Part shown: piece after piece, positions 54,119-62,823 of the stretch
How positions within the stretch are numbered: the first letter of the stretch is position 1
How the letters are laid out: the number at the start of each line of letters is the position of its first letter
Origin: Rhodovastum sp963714255
Lineage (GTDB): Bacteria > Pseudomonadota > Alphaproteobacteria > Acetobacterales > Acetobacteraceae
NCBI GenBank assembly: GCA_963714255.1
Contig: CAVQNU010000027.1
Coordinates: forward strand, 310,001 to 374,000
Length of the DNA stretch: 64,000 bases
Direction of reading: 5' to 3'
The notes under the pieces: generated by a model
What the model saw: only the letters and a program-made list of their open reading frames with translations
The model's database searches: none
What the model was told of the DNA's origin: nothing
Position numbers and translations under genes: made by a program

Positions 54119-56209
54119 ATGATTCTCGCCTACCCTCTGGTCTTGGCCTTCGGGTTGCTGGCGCTGTACTATGGGTACAGCATCGGCAAGCAGGTCCTGG
54201 CCGCTGACGCGGGCTCCTCGCGCATGCAGGAGATCGCCGCTGCCGTCCAGGAAGGTGCGCGCGCCTACCTGAACCGCCAGTACACGACGATCGGGATCGT
54301 CGGCCTGGTCATTCTCGTTATTTTGGCATTCACCCTGGGCCTCAAGGCCGCCATCGGATTTTTGATCGGCGCGCTGCTGTCGGGCGCGGCGGGTTATGTC
54401 GGCATGAACGTCTCGGTGCGCGCTAACGTGCGCACCGCGCAGGCGTCGCGCAGCGGGCTCGCGGCCGGGCTGGACATCGCTTTCAAGTCAGGCGCCATCA
54501 CCGGCCTTCTGGTGGTCGGCCTCGGCCTGCTCGGGGTGGGCGGCTACTACACCGTGCTGCGGGCGCTGGATGTGCCGCTGAACGATGTCATGGCGGCACT
54601 GGTCGCGCTGTCGTTCGGCGGCTCGCTGATCTCCATCTTCGCCCGGCTCGGCGGCGGCATCTTCACCAAGGGCGCCGACGTGGGCGCGGACCTGGTGGGC
54701 AAGGTCGAGGCCGGCATTCCCGAGGATGACCCCCGCAACCCCGCCGTCATCGCCGACAACGTGGGCGACAACGTGGGCGACTGCGCCGGCATGGCCGCCG
54801 ACCTGTTCGAGACCTATGCGGTGACCATCGTCGCCACCATGCTGCTCGCCAACATCTATTTCCTCGGCGACGTGCGCAACGACCTGCTGCTGCTGCCGCT
54901 GCTGATCGCCGGCGTGTGCATCGGCACCTCGGTGGTGGGTATCGGCTTCGTCAAGCTCGGCCCGTCCAACAACATCATGGGCGCGCTGTATAAAGGCCTG
55001 CTCGTCACCGGCGCGCTCAGCGTGGTGGCGATCGCGCTGGTCATCGCCGTGGTCGCCGGCATCTCGGCGCCGCTGGCGGTTGCCGGCGGCACGACGGTCA
55101 CCGGCTTTGCCTTGTTCGAGTGTGCGGTGATCGGTCTGGCGGTGACCGGGCTGATCGTGTGGATCACCGAATACTACACCTCCACCGAGTTCCGCCCGGT
55201 GCGCAGCATTGCGCTGTCCTCGACCACCGGGCATGGCACCAACGTCATCCAGGGCCTGGCGATCTCGCTGGAATCGACGGCGCTGCCGGTGCTGGTGATC
55301 AGCACGGGCATCATCCTGTCGTTCTTGGCGGCGGGGCTGTTCGGCATTTCGATCGCGGCTACCACCATGCTTTCGCTGGCCGGCGTGATCGTGGCACTCG
55401 ACGCCTACGGGCCGGTGACCGACAATGCCGGCGGCATTGCCGAAATGGCGGGGCTGCCGCCGGAGGTGCGCAAGATCACCGACGCGCTGGATGCCGTGGG
55501 CAACACCACCAAGGCGGTGACCAAGGGCTATGCGATCGGCTCGGCCGGGCTTGCCTCGCTGGTGCTGTTCGCCGCCTACACCGAAGACCTGACGCGCTTC
55601 TTTCCGAACGTGAAGGTCGATTTCGCGCTGCAGAACCCTTACGTGGTGATCGGCCTGTTCATCGGCGGCCTGCTGCCCTACCTGTTCGGGGCGCTGGGCA
55701 TGACCGCTGTCGGCCGCGCCGCCGGCTCGGTGGTGGTGGAAGTCCGCCGCCAGTTCCGGGAGATCCCCGGCATCATGGAGGGCACCGCCAAGCCGGATTA
55801 CGGCCGCGCGGTGGACCTGCTGACCAAGGCCGCGATTAAAGAAATGATCGCGCCCTCGCTGCTGCCCGTGCTCGCACCGATCGTGGTGTATGTCGTGGTG
55901 CTGCTGGTCGCCGGGCAGGCGGAAGCCTTCGCTTCGGTGGGCGCGCTGCTGCTCGGCACCATCGTGACCGGCCTGTTCGTCGCCATCTCGATGACCTCGG
56001 GCGGCGGCGCGTGGGACAACGCGAAGAAATACATCGAGGAAGGCAACTACGGCGGCAAGGGCTCGGAGGCGCACAAGGCCGCCGTGACCGGCGATACCGT
56101 GGGTGATCCGTACAAGGACACCGCGGGTCCCGCGGTGAACCCGATGATCAAGATCACCAACATCGTGGCGCTGCTGCTGCTCGCGGCGCTGTTCAACCTG
56201 TCGCACTAA
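54119..56209 (+). CDS. hppA: K+-independent H+-translocating membrane pyrophosphatase
   Basis: I chose the ATG at 54119, with GGGGAG 8 nt upstream; one 9 bp earlier sits too close to that site. The 696-residue protein has about 16 membrane segments. The pyrophosphate/Mg site is seen in GADVGADLVGKVEAGIPEDD and DNVGDNVGDCAGMAADLFE. The motif GNTTKAVTKG has Lys where K+-dependent enzymes have Ala, so it is the K+-independent, H+-pumping type. It couples PPi hydrolysis to proton export. A terminator follows at 56238. Confidence 0.96.
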   Translation: MILAYPLVLAFGLLALYYGYSIGKQVLAADAGSSRMQEIAAAVQEGARAYLNRQYTTIGIVGLVILVILAFTLGLKAAIGFLIGALLSGAAGYVGMNVSVRANVRTAQASRSGLAAGLDIAFKSGAITGLLVVGLGLLGVGGYYTVLRALDVPLNDVMAALVALSFGGSLISIFARLGGGIFTKGADVGADLVGKVEAGIPEDDPRNPAVIADNVGDNVGDCAGMAADLFETYAVTIVATMLLANIYFLGDVRNDLLLLPLLIAGVCIGTSVVGIGFVKLGPSNNIMGALYKGLLVTGALSVVAIALVIAVVAGISAPLAVAGGTTVTGFALFECAVIGLAVTGLIVWITEYYTSTEFRPVRSIALSSTTGHGTNVIQGLAISLESTALPVLVISTGIILSFLAAGLFGISIAATTMLSLAGVIVALDAYGPVTDNAGGIAEMAGLPPEVRKITDALDAVGNTTKAVTKGYAIGSAGLASLVLFAAYTEDLTRFFPNVKVDFALQNPYVVIGLFIGGLLPYLFGALGMTAVGRAAGSVVVEVRRQFREIPGIMEGTAKPDYGRAVDLLTKAAIKEMIAPSLLPVLAPIVVYVVVLLVAGQAEAFASVGALLLGTIVTGLFVAISMTSGGGAWDNAKKYIEEGNYGGKGSEAHKAAVTGDTVGDPYKDTAGPAVNPMIKITNIVALLLLAALFNLSH

Positions 56210-56237
56210 TCGTACGACCGGACGGCCTGAACGGAGC

Positions 56238-56266
56238 GGCCCCGGGGGTAACCCCGGGGCCATTTT
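56238..56266 (+). terminator. Rho-independent terminator of hppA
   Basis: A perfect 10-bp stem GGCCCCGGGG (56238-56247) and CCCCGGGGCC (56252-56261) with a 4-nt loop, followed by ATTTT. Confidence 0.9.
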
Positions 56267-56300
56267 CGTTTCGGGGCGCGCGCTATAGGCGGCTCACAAA

Positions 56301-56316
56301 ATCGTGAGGTGACGAT
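56301..56316. other. Short inverted repeat upstream of the hybrid kinase
   Basis: ATCGT-N6-ACGAT at 56301-56316, in AT-richer DNA between the hppA terminator and the hybrid kinase gene. It could be a regulator site; its partner is not known. Confidence 0.3.
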
Positions 56317-56341
56317 AAGCGGTACGATTGCGTGTCCGGCG

Positions 56342-56355
56342 TTGATTCAGATCAA
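56342..56355 (+). promoter_or_regulatory. FNR/FixK-type binding site
   Basis: TTGATTCAGATCAA matches the consensus TTGAT-N4-ATCAA in every fixed position, and one more flanking base pair extends the dyad. It lies 44 bp upstream of the GTG start of the hybrid histidine kinase and 76 bp after the hppA terminator. In alphaproteobacteria such sites mediate control by Fnr or FixK under low oxygen. Confidence 0.8.
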
Positions 56356-56359
56356 CGTA

Positions 56360-56383
56360 AGATTGTGACGAAAGTAACAATCT
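56360..56383. promoter_or_regulatory. Inverted repeat AGATTGT-N10-ACAATCT
   Basis: A perfect 7-bp dyad (56360-56366 and 56377-56383) 16 bp before the kinase start. Its spacing suits a second regulator, or a hairpin in the 5' leader. No matching regulator is recognised. Confidence 0.4.
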
Positions 56384-56398
56384 CGCGATATCCGCAGG

Positions 56399-59300
56399 GT
56401 GGGGTTGCAGTTGAAGACCCTTCTGGCACGGCTGGTGCTTCTGGTCTCGTTTGCCCTGGTGCCCGCCCTGGCATTCCAGGCCTATGGCGAATCCCGGGCG
56501 CGCCACACCCGCCAGCTATTGGTGGAAGAGGAGGCGCTGCGCCTCGTGCGCCTGGTCAGCTCGGAGCAGCAGCGGATTCTCGATGGCGCAGAGCAGGTGC
56601 TTGCCACCATCAGCGGCGCACCTGCCGTGCAGGACAATGACCCCGCGGCGTGCCAACGTCTGCTGGCCAACCTGATGGAACACGCGCCCCGCTACAACTC
56701 CGCCGCCGTCATCGGCCTTGACGGGCATCCCGTCTGCGCGCCGGTTCCGTTCGATCGCGGCATCAACGTGTCGGGCAGTTCCTATTTTCCAGCCGCCCTG
56801 AAGACCGGCGGCTTCGTCATCGGCGAATACGCGATCGGCCGCATCTCGGGAAAGCCGGGCCTGCACATGGCCAGACCGTTGATAAATCGGAACGGAACGG
56901 TCGCGGGCGTGGTCCACGTGACGCTCGACCTCGGCTGGCTGGGCGAGCAGCTCAAGCATCTTGCCCTGCCACAAGGCGCCGTGGCGTCGGTCGTCGACCG
57001 CAACGGCACGGTTCTGGCGCGCTACCCCGACGGGATGCACTTTGTCGGCGAGCCCATCCCTGCGGCGAATCGCTTCGCCCTGGCGGGCGACAAGCCGGCG
57101 ATCTTTCAGATGACCAGCCTGGGCCAGCCGCTCATCGTCGGCTATTCGCCGCCCGGCGCCGATCCGAAGGGATTGCTGATCAAGGTCGGGCTGGACCGCG
57201 ACGTCACTTTCGCGGCGATGACGCAGGAGAACCGTGAGGGCCTGGTCCTCATTTTCGCCGGGGGCCTGGCGGCGTTGCTGATAACGGCCCTGGCCGGCGG
57301 GCGCCTGATCCGCCGGCCGCTCGAAAAGCTTCTTGATGTCGCCGATCGCTGGCGCGGCGGCGATTTCACCGCCCGCACAGGTCTGCGCCCGGACCGCAGC
57401 GAATTCGGCCGCCTTGCCGCCGCGTTCGATCGCATGGCGGTAGCGCAGGAGGTGCGCGAGCGCGCCCTGCGCATGGCGCTTGAGAGCACGACGGACAATG
57501 TGATCGTGCTCGACCGGTCCTGGCGCATCACTTACCTCAACGCGCGCGCCCGCGAGCAGGTCGCGCCAGGGCGCGATGTGCTGGGGCAGGTTTATTGGGA
57601 TGCCTTCCCGGGCGCCGCGGAAAGCCCGTTCGGCCAGGCTTACCGGGCAGCGATGGAGCGTGGCGTGCCGACGCGTGTGTCCGCACCGTCGGTCGTTTCC
57701 CCGTACTATTTCGAAGCCCATGCGTATCCATCGGATGACGGTCTGACGGTGTTCTTTCACGACGTGACCGAGGAGCGCCGGATCGCCGCCGTGCTGCGCG
57801 AGCACGACGAGTTGTTCCGCGCCACGTTCGAGCAGGCGGCGGTCGGGATCGCGCAAACGGGCCTCGATGGTGCCTGGCTGCGGGTCAACGACAAGCTGTG
57901 CGCAATCACCGGCTACCCGCGCCAGGAACTGGTCGGCCACCTGTTCCGCGAGATCACCCATCCCGACGACCTGGAGGCCGATCTCGCGCAAACGGCGGCG
58001 CTGCTGGCCGGAGAGATCGCGAAATTCACGATGGAGAAGCGCTATCTTCGCAAGGATGGCGGCGTCGTCTGGGCCTGCCTCACGGTGTCCCTGCTGCACG
58101 ACTCCGACGGCACGCCGACATGCTTCATTGCCATCATCGAGGACATCACCGCGCGCAAGCTTGCCGAGGCGGCGCTGCGCGAGAGCGAAACCCGCCTGCA
58201 GCTTGCCCGCGAGGCCGCCGGCTTCGGCGTTTGGGAGCGCGATCTCGTCACCGGTTCGGCGATCTGGTCGGCGGAGACCTGGCAGCTACACGGGTGTGCG
58301 CCGCAGCCCGGCGGCGCCGACCGCGACGCCTGGTTGGCGACGATTCACCCGGAGGATCGCGCGCGCGTCGGGGAGGAATGCGCGACCGCCATCGCCGATC
58401 CCGCCCGGCCTTTCGATACCGAATACCGCGTGGCCTGCCAGAATGGCAGGGTTCTCTGGCTGCTGAACAAGGGCAAAGTGATCCGCACCCCGGACGGCAA
58501 ACCCTTGCGGATCGTCGGCCTGTGCATGGACGTGACCGCCGGCCGGGAAACCGAAGCGGCGCTGCGCCGGCTGACCACGGACCTGGAAGCGCGCGTGCGC
58601 GAGGAGGTCGCAGCCCGCGAGGCGGCGCAGGCGCGGGCCGCCCAGGCCGAGCGCCTGCAGGCGCTCGGTCAGCTCGCGGGGGGCATCGCGCATGATTTCA
58701 ACAATGTGCTGCAGGCGGTTTCGGGCGCCGCCGCGATGGTCGAGATCCACCCGGGCGACCAGGCCAACGTTCTCCGTTTCGCCCGGCGGGCGAGCGATGC
58801 GGTCGAGCGGGGGGCCTCCATCACGCGCCGTCTGCTCGCGTTCGGGCGCCGCGCCGATTTGCGTGCCGAACCGATCGATGTGGCCGACCTGCTGAGCGAT
58901 CTGAACGAAATGCTGAGCCACACGCTGGGTGCCGCCATCGACGTGAACGTCACGATACTGGATGGTCTCGCGCCGCTGCTTGCCGACCGGGGACAGTTGG
59001 AGACGGCGCTGGTCAACCTTGCCACCAACGCCCGCGACGCCATGCCGGCGGGCGGCAAGCTGACGCTGTCGGCCGCCGCCGAAACCGTGCTTGCCGACAG
59101 TCCGGGACACAAGGCCGGGCTGTTTGCCGGGCGTTACGTGCGGCTCGCCGTTGCCGACACCGGCATGGGCATGGAAGCGGCCACCCTCGCACGCGCCTGC
59201 GAGCCATTCTTCACCACCAAGGGAACCGGCGCCGGCACCGGGCTCGGGCTGGCGATGGCCAGGGGGTTTGCCGAGCAGTCCGGTGGCGCCTTGAGCATCG

Positions 59301-59815
59301 CCAGCCTCCCCGGTCATGGAACCACCGTGACGCTGTGGTTGCCCGAGGCGCATGCCGACCTTGGTCCCGGCGCCAAGGTATCGCCGGCGCAAGCGGCTTA
59401 TGGTGCGGGCGTGCCGGCTGCGCATCCCCGGCTCCTGCTGGTCGACGACGAGGAGATGATCCGGGAAGTCCTCGGCGCCTATCTGGAGCAAGCGGGCTAT
59501 AGGGTGCTGGTTGCCACGAACGGCGCCGAAGCGCTTGCGCTGCTGGCCGCCGGGGAAGTGGTGGATGCCCTGATCACGGACCTGTCGATGCCGGGCATGG
59601 ACGGAAATTCCCTCATTCGCGCTGCGCAGCAGCGCCTGCCCGGTCTGCCGGCAGTGCTGCTGACCGGCTATGTCGGCGACTCCCCCGCCCTCGCTGCGGG
59701 CGAGGCTGGCGCCTTTTCGCTGCTGCGCAAGCCGGTGGGCGGCCCGCAACTGGTCGCTTGCATTCGCGTGCTGTTGAAGGAAAGCCAGGACTCCGCTCTG
59801 GACCAAGCCACTTAA
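56399..59815 (+). CDS. Hybrid histidine kinase with extracytoplasmic sensor, HAMP, PAS domains and receiver
   Basis: The start is GTG at 56399; a TTG at 56411 has better spacing to GGGG. The 1138-residue protein has a membrane segment at about 6-26, an extracytoplasmic double-Cache-like sensor (30-275) and a second membrane segment (about 280-300). A HAMP linker (300-350) and three PAS/PAC domains (about 355-455, 465-585, 600-720) follow. The H-box is GGIAHDFNNVLQ with H765. HATPase motifs are NLATNARDAMP, ADTGMGM, FFTTKGTGAGTGLGL. The receiver has phospho-acceptor D1061 (ITDLSMPG). No response regulator is adjacent. The final residues SQDSALDQAT come from repeat L. An FNR-type box lies upstream. 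Confidence 0.92.
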   Translation: MGLQLKTLLARLVLLVSFALVPALAFQAYGESRARHTRQLLVEEEALRLVRLVSSEQQRILDGAEQVLATISGAPAVQDNDPAACQRLLANLMEHAPRYNSAAVIGLDGHPVCAPVPFDRGINVSGSSYFPAALKTGGFVIGEYAIGRISGKPGLHMARPLINRNGTVAGVVHVTLDLGWLGEQLKHLALPQGAVASVVDRNGTVLARYPDGMHFVGEPIPAANRFALAGDKPAIFQMTSLGQPLIVGYSPPGADPKGLLIKVGLDRDVTFAAMTQENREGLVLIFAGGLAALLITALAGGRLIRRPLEKLLDVADRWRGGDFTARTGLRPDRSEFGRLAAAFDRMAVAQEVRERALRMALESTTDNVIVLDRSWRITYLNARAREQVAPGRDVLGQVYWDAFPGAAESPFGQAYRAAMERGVPTRVSAPSVVSPYYFEAHAYPSDDGLTVFFHDVTEERRIAAVLREHDELFRATFEQAAVGIAQTGLDGAWLRVNDKLCAITGYPRQELVGHLFREITHPDDLEADLAQTAALLAGEIAKFTMEKRYLRKDGGVVWACLTVSLLHDSDGTPTCFIAIIEDITARKLAEAALRESETRLQLAREAAGFGVWERDLVTGSAIWSAETWQLHGCAPQPGGADRDAWLATIHPEDRARVGEECATAIADPARPFDTEYRVACQNGRVLWLLNKGKVIRTPDGKPLRIVGLCMDVTAGRETEAALRRLTTDLEARVREEVAAREAAQARAAQAERLQALGQLAGGIAHDFNNVLQAVSGAAAMVEIHPGDQANVLRFARRASDAVERGASITRRLLAFGRRADLRAEPIDVADLLSDLNEMLSHTLGAAIDVNVTILDGLAPLLADRGQLETALVNLATNARDAMPAGGKLTLSAAAETVLADSPGHKAGLFAGRYVRLAVADTGMGMEAATLARACEPFFTTKGTGAGTGLGLAMARGFAEQSGGALSIASLPGHGTTVTLWLPEAHADLGPGAKVSPAQAAYGAGVPAAHPRLLLVDDEEMIREVLGAYLEQAGYRVLVATNGAEALALLAAGEVVDALITDLSMPGMDGNSLIRAAQQRLPGLPAVLLTGYVGDSPALAAGEAGAFSLLRKPVGGPQLVACIRVLLKESQDSALDQAT

Positions 59816-59890
59816 TCAATGGGTTCCAAGGGCTATGGCCCTTGGTGGGTCCAGGGCGAAGCCCTGGTGGGGTTCGGGGCAACGCCCCGA
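59777..59890. repeat. Palindromic repeat copy L
   Basis: Starts inside the last codons of the hybrid kinase gene (AAGGAAAGCCAGGACTCCGC, a diverged arm). It continues with CCAAGGGCTATGGCCCTTGG, then CAGGGCGAAGCCCTG and CGGGGCAACGCCCCG. It separates the convergent kinase and GNAT genes. Confidence 0.82.
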
Positions 59891-59899
59891 CCGTGCCCC

Positions 59900-60403
59900 T
59901 CAGTCAATCGGCAACCGCAAAGCCAGCCGGTTCCCCGGCCGGAACCCATTGCGGTCAAGAAACCCAACAAGATCGAACTGGTTCCAAGCCACCTTCGTGC
60001 GCACCCGTTCCACCCGCAGCCCGCCCAGGTTGGTCAGCAGTTGCGACAGCAGGGCGCTGGCCACGCCGCGATGGAATCCGCCCGGGTCGACCCCGATCGT
60101 ATCGATCACCGCCTCGGGCTCGGCCGCGCCGAACTCGCCGAAATCCACCCGCGCCATGATGAACCCCGCCACCTGGCCCTCGATTTCGGCCACCAGCGAT
60201 ACGCGCACGGCAAATTCGCGCATCGCCTCTTCCAGCTTGCGGGCATAGTACGCCCGCCGATCGCGGCCGGTGATGTGGCGGTCGATGCGCAGGATCGCCT
60301 GCAGGTCGTCGGGCCGCAGGGAGCGGACCGGAACGCGGTCATGCGCCAGGGTTTCAAATCCCTCGGAAGCGGCGCTGAAATCGAGCTCTGCTCTCTCGGT
60401 CAT
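59900..60403 (-). CDS. GNAT family N-acetyltransferase, tandem copy 2
   Basis: ATG at 60403 overlaps the stop of the preceding GNAT gene by 4 bp and follows GGAGCAACG. The 167-residue protein has RSLRPDDLQAILRIDRHITG at the start, VAGFIMARVDFGEFG, and the acetyl-CoA part IGVDPGGFHRGVASALLSQL. The pattern D-x-x-GV after the GEFG strand is shared with the neighbour, so they are diverged duplicates. Substrate unknown. The operon continues from the DmsC-like gene. Confidence 0.88.
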   Translation of the reverse strand: MTERAELDFSAASEGFETLAHDRVPVRSLRPDDLQAILRIDRHITGRDRRAYYARKLEEAMREFAVRVSLVAEIEGQVAGFIMARVDFGEFGAAEPEAVIDTIGVDPGGFHRGVASALLSQLLTNLGGLRVERVRTKVAWNQFDLVGFLDRNGFRPGNRLALRLPID

Positions 60404-60873
60404 GGCGTTGCTCCGTCCACGCGCCGCTGCAGCACGATGTGCGGCGACAGGCTGAAACCGGCGCGGGCGAAAAACCCGATCAGGCCGGTATCGCTCCATT
60501 CGGCCTCGGTGGCGATGGCCCGCACCCCGCGGGCGCGCATCGCCTCCACCATGCGCGCCAGCAGCGTGCGCGCGATGCCCTGGCCGCGCCAGGCGGTGGC
60601 GACACCGACGGCATCCAGCGCCGCCTCGGGCGCTTCGCCGCCGAACTCGCCTTCATACAGGCGCGCCAGCAGGAAGCCGGCGAGCGCCCCGTCCCGGTCG
60701 GCCGCGAGCGCCACGAAAGCGTCCGGCTCGCGGTCGAGATGGGCGAGGCGCCGCTGATAGAACGGAATGCGGGGGCGGCCCACGACCGACCGGTCGATCG
60801 CCACCACCGCATCGAGATCATCGCCACGCAGCGGCCGGATGGTTACTCCGGCCGCTGTCTCTGCTTGCGTCAT
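60400..60873 (-). CDS. GNAT family N-acetyltransferase, tandem copy 1
   Basis: A 157-residue protein with TIRPLRGDDLDAVVAIDRSV, LAGFLLARLYEGEFG and VGVATAWRGQGIARTLLARM (the acetyl-CoA loop, R/Q-x-x-G-x-A). It is the tandem partner of the next GNAT gene. The 26-bp gap to the DmsC-like gene suggests one transcript. Substrate unknown. Confidence 0.9.
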   Translation of the reverse strand: MTQAETAAGVTIRPLRGDDLDAVVAIDRSVVGRPRIPFYQRRLAHLDREPDAFVALAADRDGALAGFLLARLYEGEFGGEAPEAALDAVGVATAWRGQGIARTLLARMVEAMRARGVRAIATEAEWSDTGLIGFFARAGFSLSPHIVLQRRVDGATP

Positions 60874-60899
60874 TCAGACGTTCCTTCTCCCTTGGGCGG

Positions 60900-61751
60900 T
60901 TATGCCGGTGCGGCCGGCTCCGACGGTGGCGGCAGATCCGGCACCGCATAGGTCTGGCTGGGCGATGCCTCGTTGATGATGAGGTATTTCAGCCACCATC
61001 CCGCGGCCACCGCGCCCAGTCCGCCGATCACCGCGACCACGCCGGCAAAGCCCGACAGCACCATTGCCAGGCCGAGCAGCGCGGTCGGCACCCACAGTAC
61101 CACGGCGACGGTGGTCGCGCCGAAGCTGCGCAGCGTCCCGGCGGCCTGCGCCGGTGCCCCCTGCGCCAGGCCGTTGCGGTAGAATGTCCACATCGGCCAG
61201 CGCAGCACGGCGAGCAAAAATGCCAGGCGCACGGCCGCCGGGGCGTCGTCGCTGAACGTCAGGGTCGCCACCACGGCCAGCAGCGCCGCGCCCTCGGCAG
61301 CCCCGGTGCTCAGGATCAGCGGCACGACGCCGCGATAACGCCAGGCCGAAGGCCCCTCGGCATCGGTCAGGATGCGCCCTTGCGCATACAGAAAGCCGCC
61401 GGATGCGGCCAGCACCAGCAGCAGGATGATCGAGATGGGGAACACCAGCGCCACCAACGTCGCCACCACAAGCACGGGGGCGATGATCGCCTCGCGGGTT
61501 TTCCATGGGGTCTGCGGATGGAAGAAGACATGCAGAAACTGCTTCGGCCGGCCGATCTCGACCCAGACCAAAGCGATGCCGGCGGCAACCAGAAGCGGCG
61601 CCAGCAGGAAGCCGGCAATGACACGGCCTCCGGATTCGAACGCCAGCAGGGCGGCGAAGAACGCCAGCCCCGCGCCCGACGCACCAAATGTGAAATTGCC
61701 TGCGGCGCGCCAGTCAAAGCTGGTTTGCCGCCACGGAGCCGAACCGTCCAT
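60900..61751 (-). CDS. DmsC/NrfD-like membrane anchor subunit, probably orphan
   Basis: Start ATG at 61751 follows GGGAG. The 283-residue protein has eight or so membrane segments. It matches the anchor subunits of DMSO reductase-type molybdoenzymes: WRAAGNFTFGASGAGLAFFA, VEIGRPKQFLHVFFHPQTPW with TREAIIAP, and RWPMWTFYRNGL. These anchors pass electrons between quinol and an iron-sulfur subunit. The upstream iron-sulfur gene is a decayed relic and no catalytic subunit is nearby, so this one is likely non-functional or a relic itself. Confidence 0.82.
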   Translation of the reverse strand: MDGSAPWRQTSFDWRAAGNFTFGASGAGLAFFAALLAFESGGRVIAGFLLAPLLVAAGIALVWVEIGRPKQFLHVFFHPQTPWKTREAIIAPVLVVATLVALVFPISIILLLVLAASGGFLYAQGRILTDAEGPSAWRYRGVVPLILSTGAAEGAALLAVVATLTFSDDAPAAVRLAFLLAVLRWPMWTFYRNGLAQGAPAQAAGTLRSFGATTVAVVLWVPTALLGLAMVLSGFAGVVAVIGGLGAVAAGWWLKYLIINEASPSQTYAVPDLPPPSEPAAPA

Positions 61752-61756
61752 ATCTG

Positions 61757-62152
61757 TCACTCCCACAGATAATCCCTGCCGGGCCCCGTCCCGAGCTGCT
61801 CGTGCCTGCGGAAGTGCCGTGCCGTCACGACCACGTGCATGACCTCCGCACCGGGGTCATCGATACCGCCAAAGACCAGCGATCCGGCGATGCACGCGAT
61901 GGCGCAGTCCGGCGTCGCGTCGGCATCCGCCCCGCAGCGCAAACCGCAGGCGAACCCGTCGATGCGCTCGGCACGGAAGGCGCATTCGATTGCCACCGTG
62001 AGCCGGCGCGCGTCGAAGCAGGCGGTCCCGGCTCCGGTAGCGCAGTCGCCGAAGACGAGGCGCGGACAGGCGGTCTTGTAGCGCTCTTGGTACGGGAGGG
62101 CAACGGCACAATACCGATCGGCGATACACGGGTCGTTGTCAATAATTACGCT
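61757..62152 (-). pseudogene. Decayed 4Fe-4S (DmsB-like) subunit
   Basis: From about 62152 the translation keeps a ferredoxin-type frame: DNDPCIADRYCAVALPYQER, FDARRLTVAIECAFRAERID and SLVFGGIDDPGAEVM, ending GPGRDYLWE. The cluster Cys are largely lost: the first motif is CIADRYCAVALPY instead of C-x2-C-x2-C-x3-C, and the CxxC of the third cluster reads CAFR. The N-terminal part upstream of DNDPC is missing or scrambled. The natural DmsB-DmsC overlap at the stop is still visible, since the DmsC-like ATG lies 5 bp after the stop. Confidence 0.75.
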
Positions 62153-62301
62153 TTCATCACCAGTCCGCCGCGCGGCGTGCGCAAGGACAGCGCCGCAAGC
62201 ATTGGGATGCAGCGCAATGCTTGCCGGCGGGCGGATTGAAAACCTGTCACATGTCAGAGAATATTCCCACCGCGATGTCCGGCCCGCCGCGCCGCTGGCC
62301 G

Positions 62302-62712
62302 TCACGCCCCACTGCCCGTTCTCGCCGCCTTGGCGCGCAGGCGAGCCAGCGTTTTCGCGGTATCGACCACGAAGCGGACGTGACGGCCGCGGCCGATCTC
62401 GTCGAGCGTGTCGCGGGCGATCACGTCGAACGTGACCAGCCGGCCCTTCACCTCGGCCACCGTCACGGTGATTTCCACCGCCATGCCGGGCAGGGTTGGC
62501 GCCAGGTGATCAAGTTCGACGCGGGTGCCAACGCTGTCCTCGCCGGGATCGAGATGCGCCAGGATGCCATCGCGGCAGGTATATTCGATATCGCTGATCA
62601 GCGCCGGCGTGGCGTAGACGCGCCCCTCCTCGCCCATGAAAACGATGGTGCGGGCGGTATCGACAGCGACGCGCCGGCTGAAGGACACACCCGGGGCGAG
62701 GCTTGGCTTCAT
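62302..62712 (-). CDS. Thioesterase family protein (hotdog fold, FlK-like)
   Basis: Start ATG at 62712 follows GGAGGAAAG. The 136-residue protein has the FlK-like pattern: FSRRVAVDTARTIVFMG, PALISDIEYTCRDGILAHLD and TRVELDHLAPTLPGM, with the conserved His in DHLAPT. FlK hydrolyses fluoroacetyl-CoA, but most relatives act on other acyl-CoA esters. No fluorometabolite gene is near. Function specific to the gene is unknown. Confidence 0.88.
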   Translation of the reverse strand: MKPSLAPGVSFSRRVAVDTARTIVFMGEEGRVYATPALISDIEYTCRDGILAHLDPGEDSVGTRVELDHLAPTLPGMAVEITVTVAEVKGRLVTFDVIARDTLDEIGRGRHVRFVVDTAKTLARLRAKAARTGSGA

Positions 62713-62788
62713 CGCAGCTTTCCTCCCGGCCAGCCGTTCAGCCAACGTTAGATCAGGACCGGGGCAGACGCGACAAAAACAATCAGGC

Positions 62789-62823
62789 GAAGCAAGGCCA
62801 GGGCAGAGCCCTGGCCTTGCTTC
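62789..62823. repeat. Palindromic repeat copy M, probable terminator
   Basis: A perfect 16-bp stem GAAGCAAGGCCAGGGC (62789-62804) and GCCCTGGCCTTGCTTC (62808-62823) with loop AGA. On the minus strand it begins one base after the stop of the His-rich gene. On that strand a T-rich stretch (TTGTTTTTG) follows. Confidence 0.9.

Noticed and set aside
54488..56263. Long open frame on the minus strand
   Set aside because: It is antisense to hppA, with low-complexity His/Arg/Gln content and no ribosome site.
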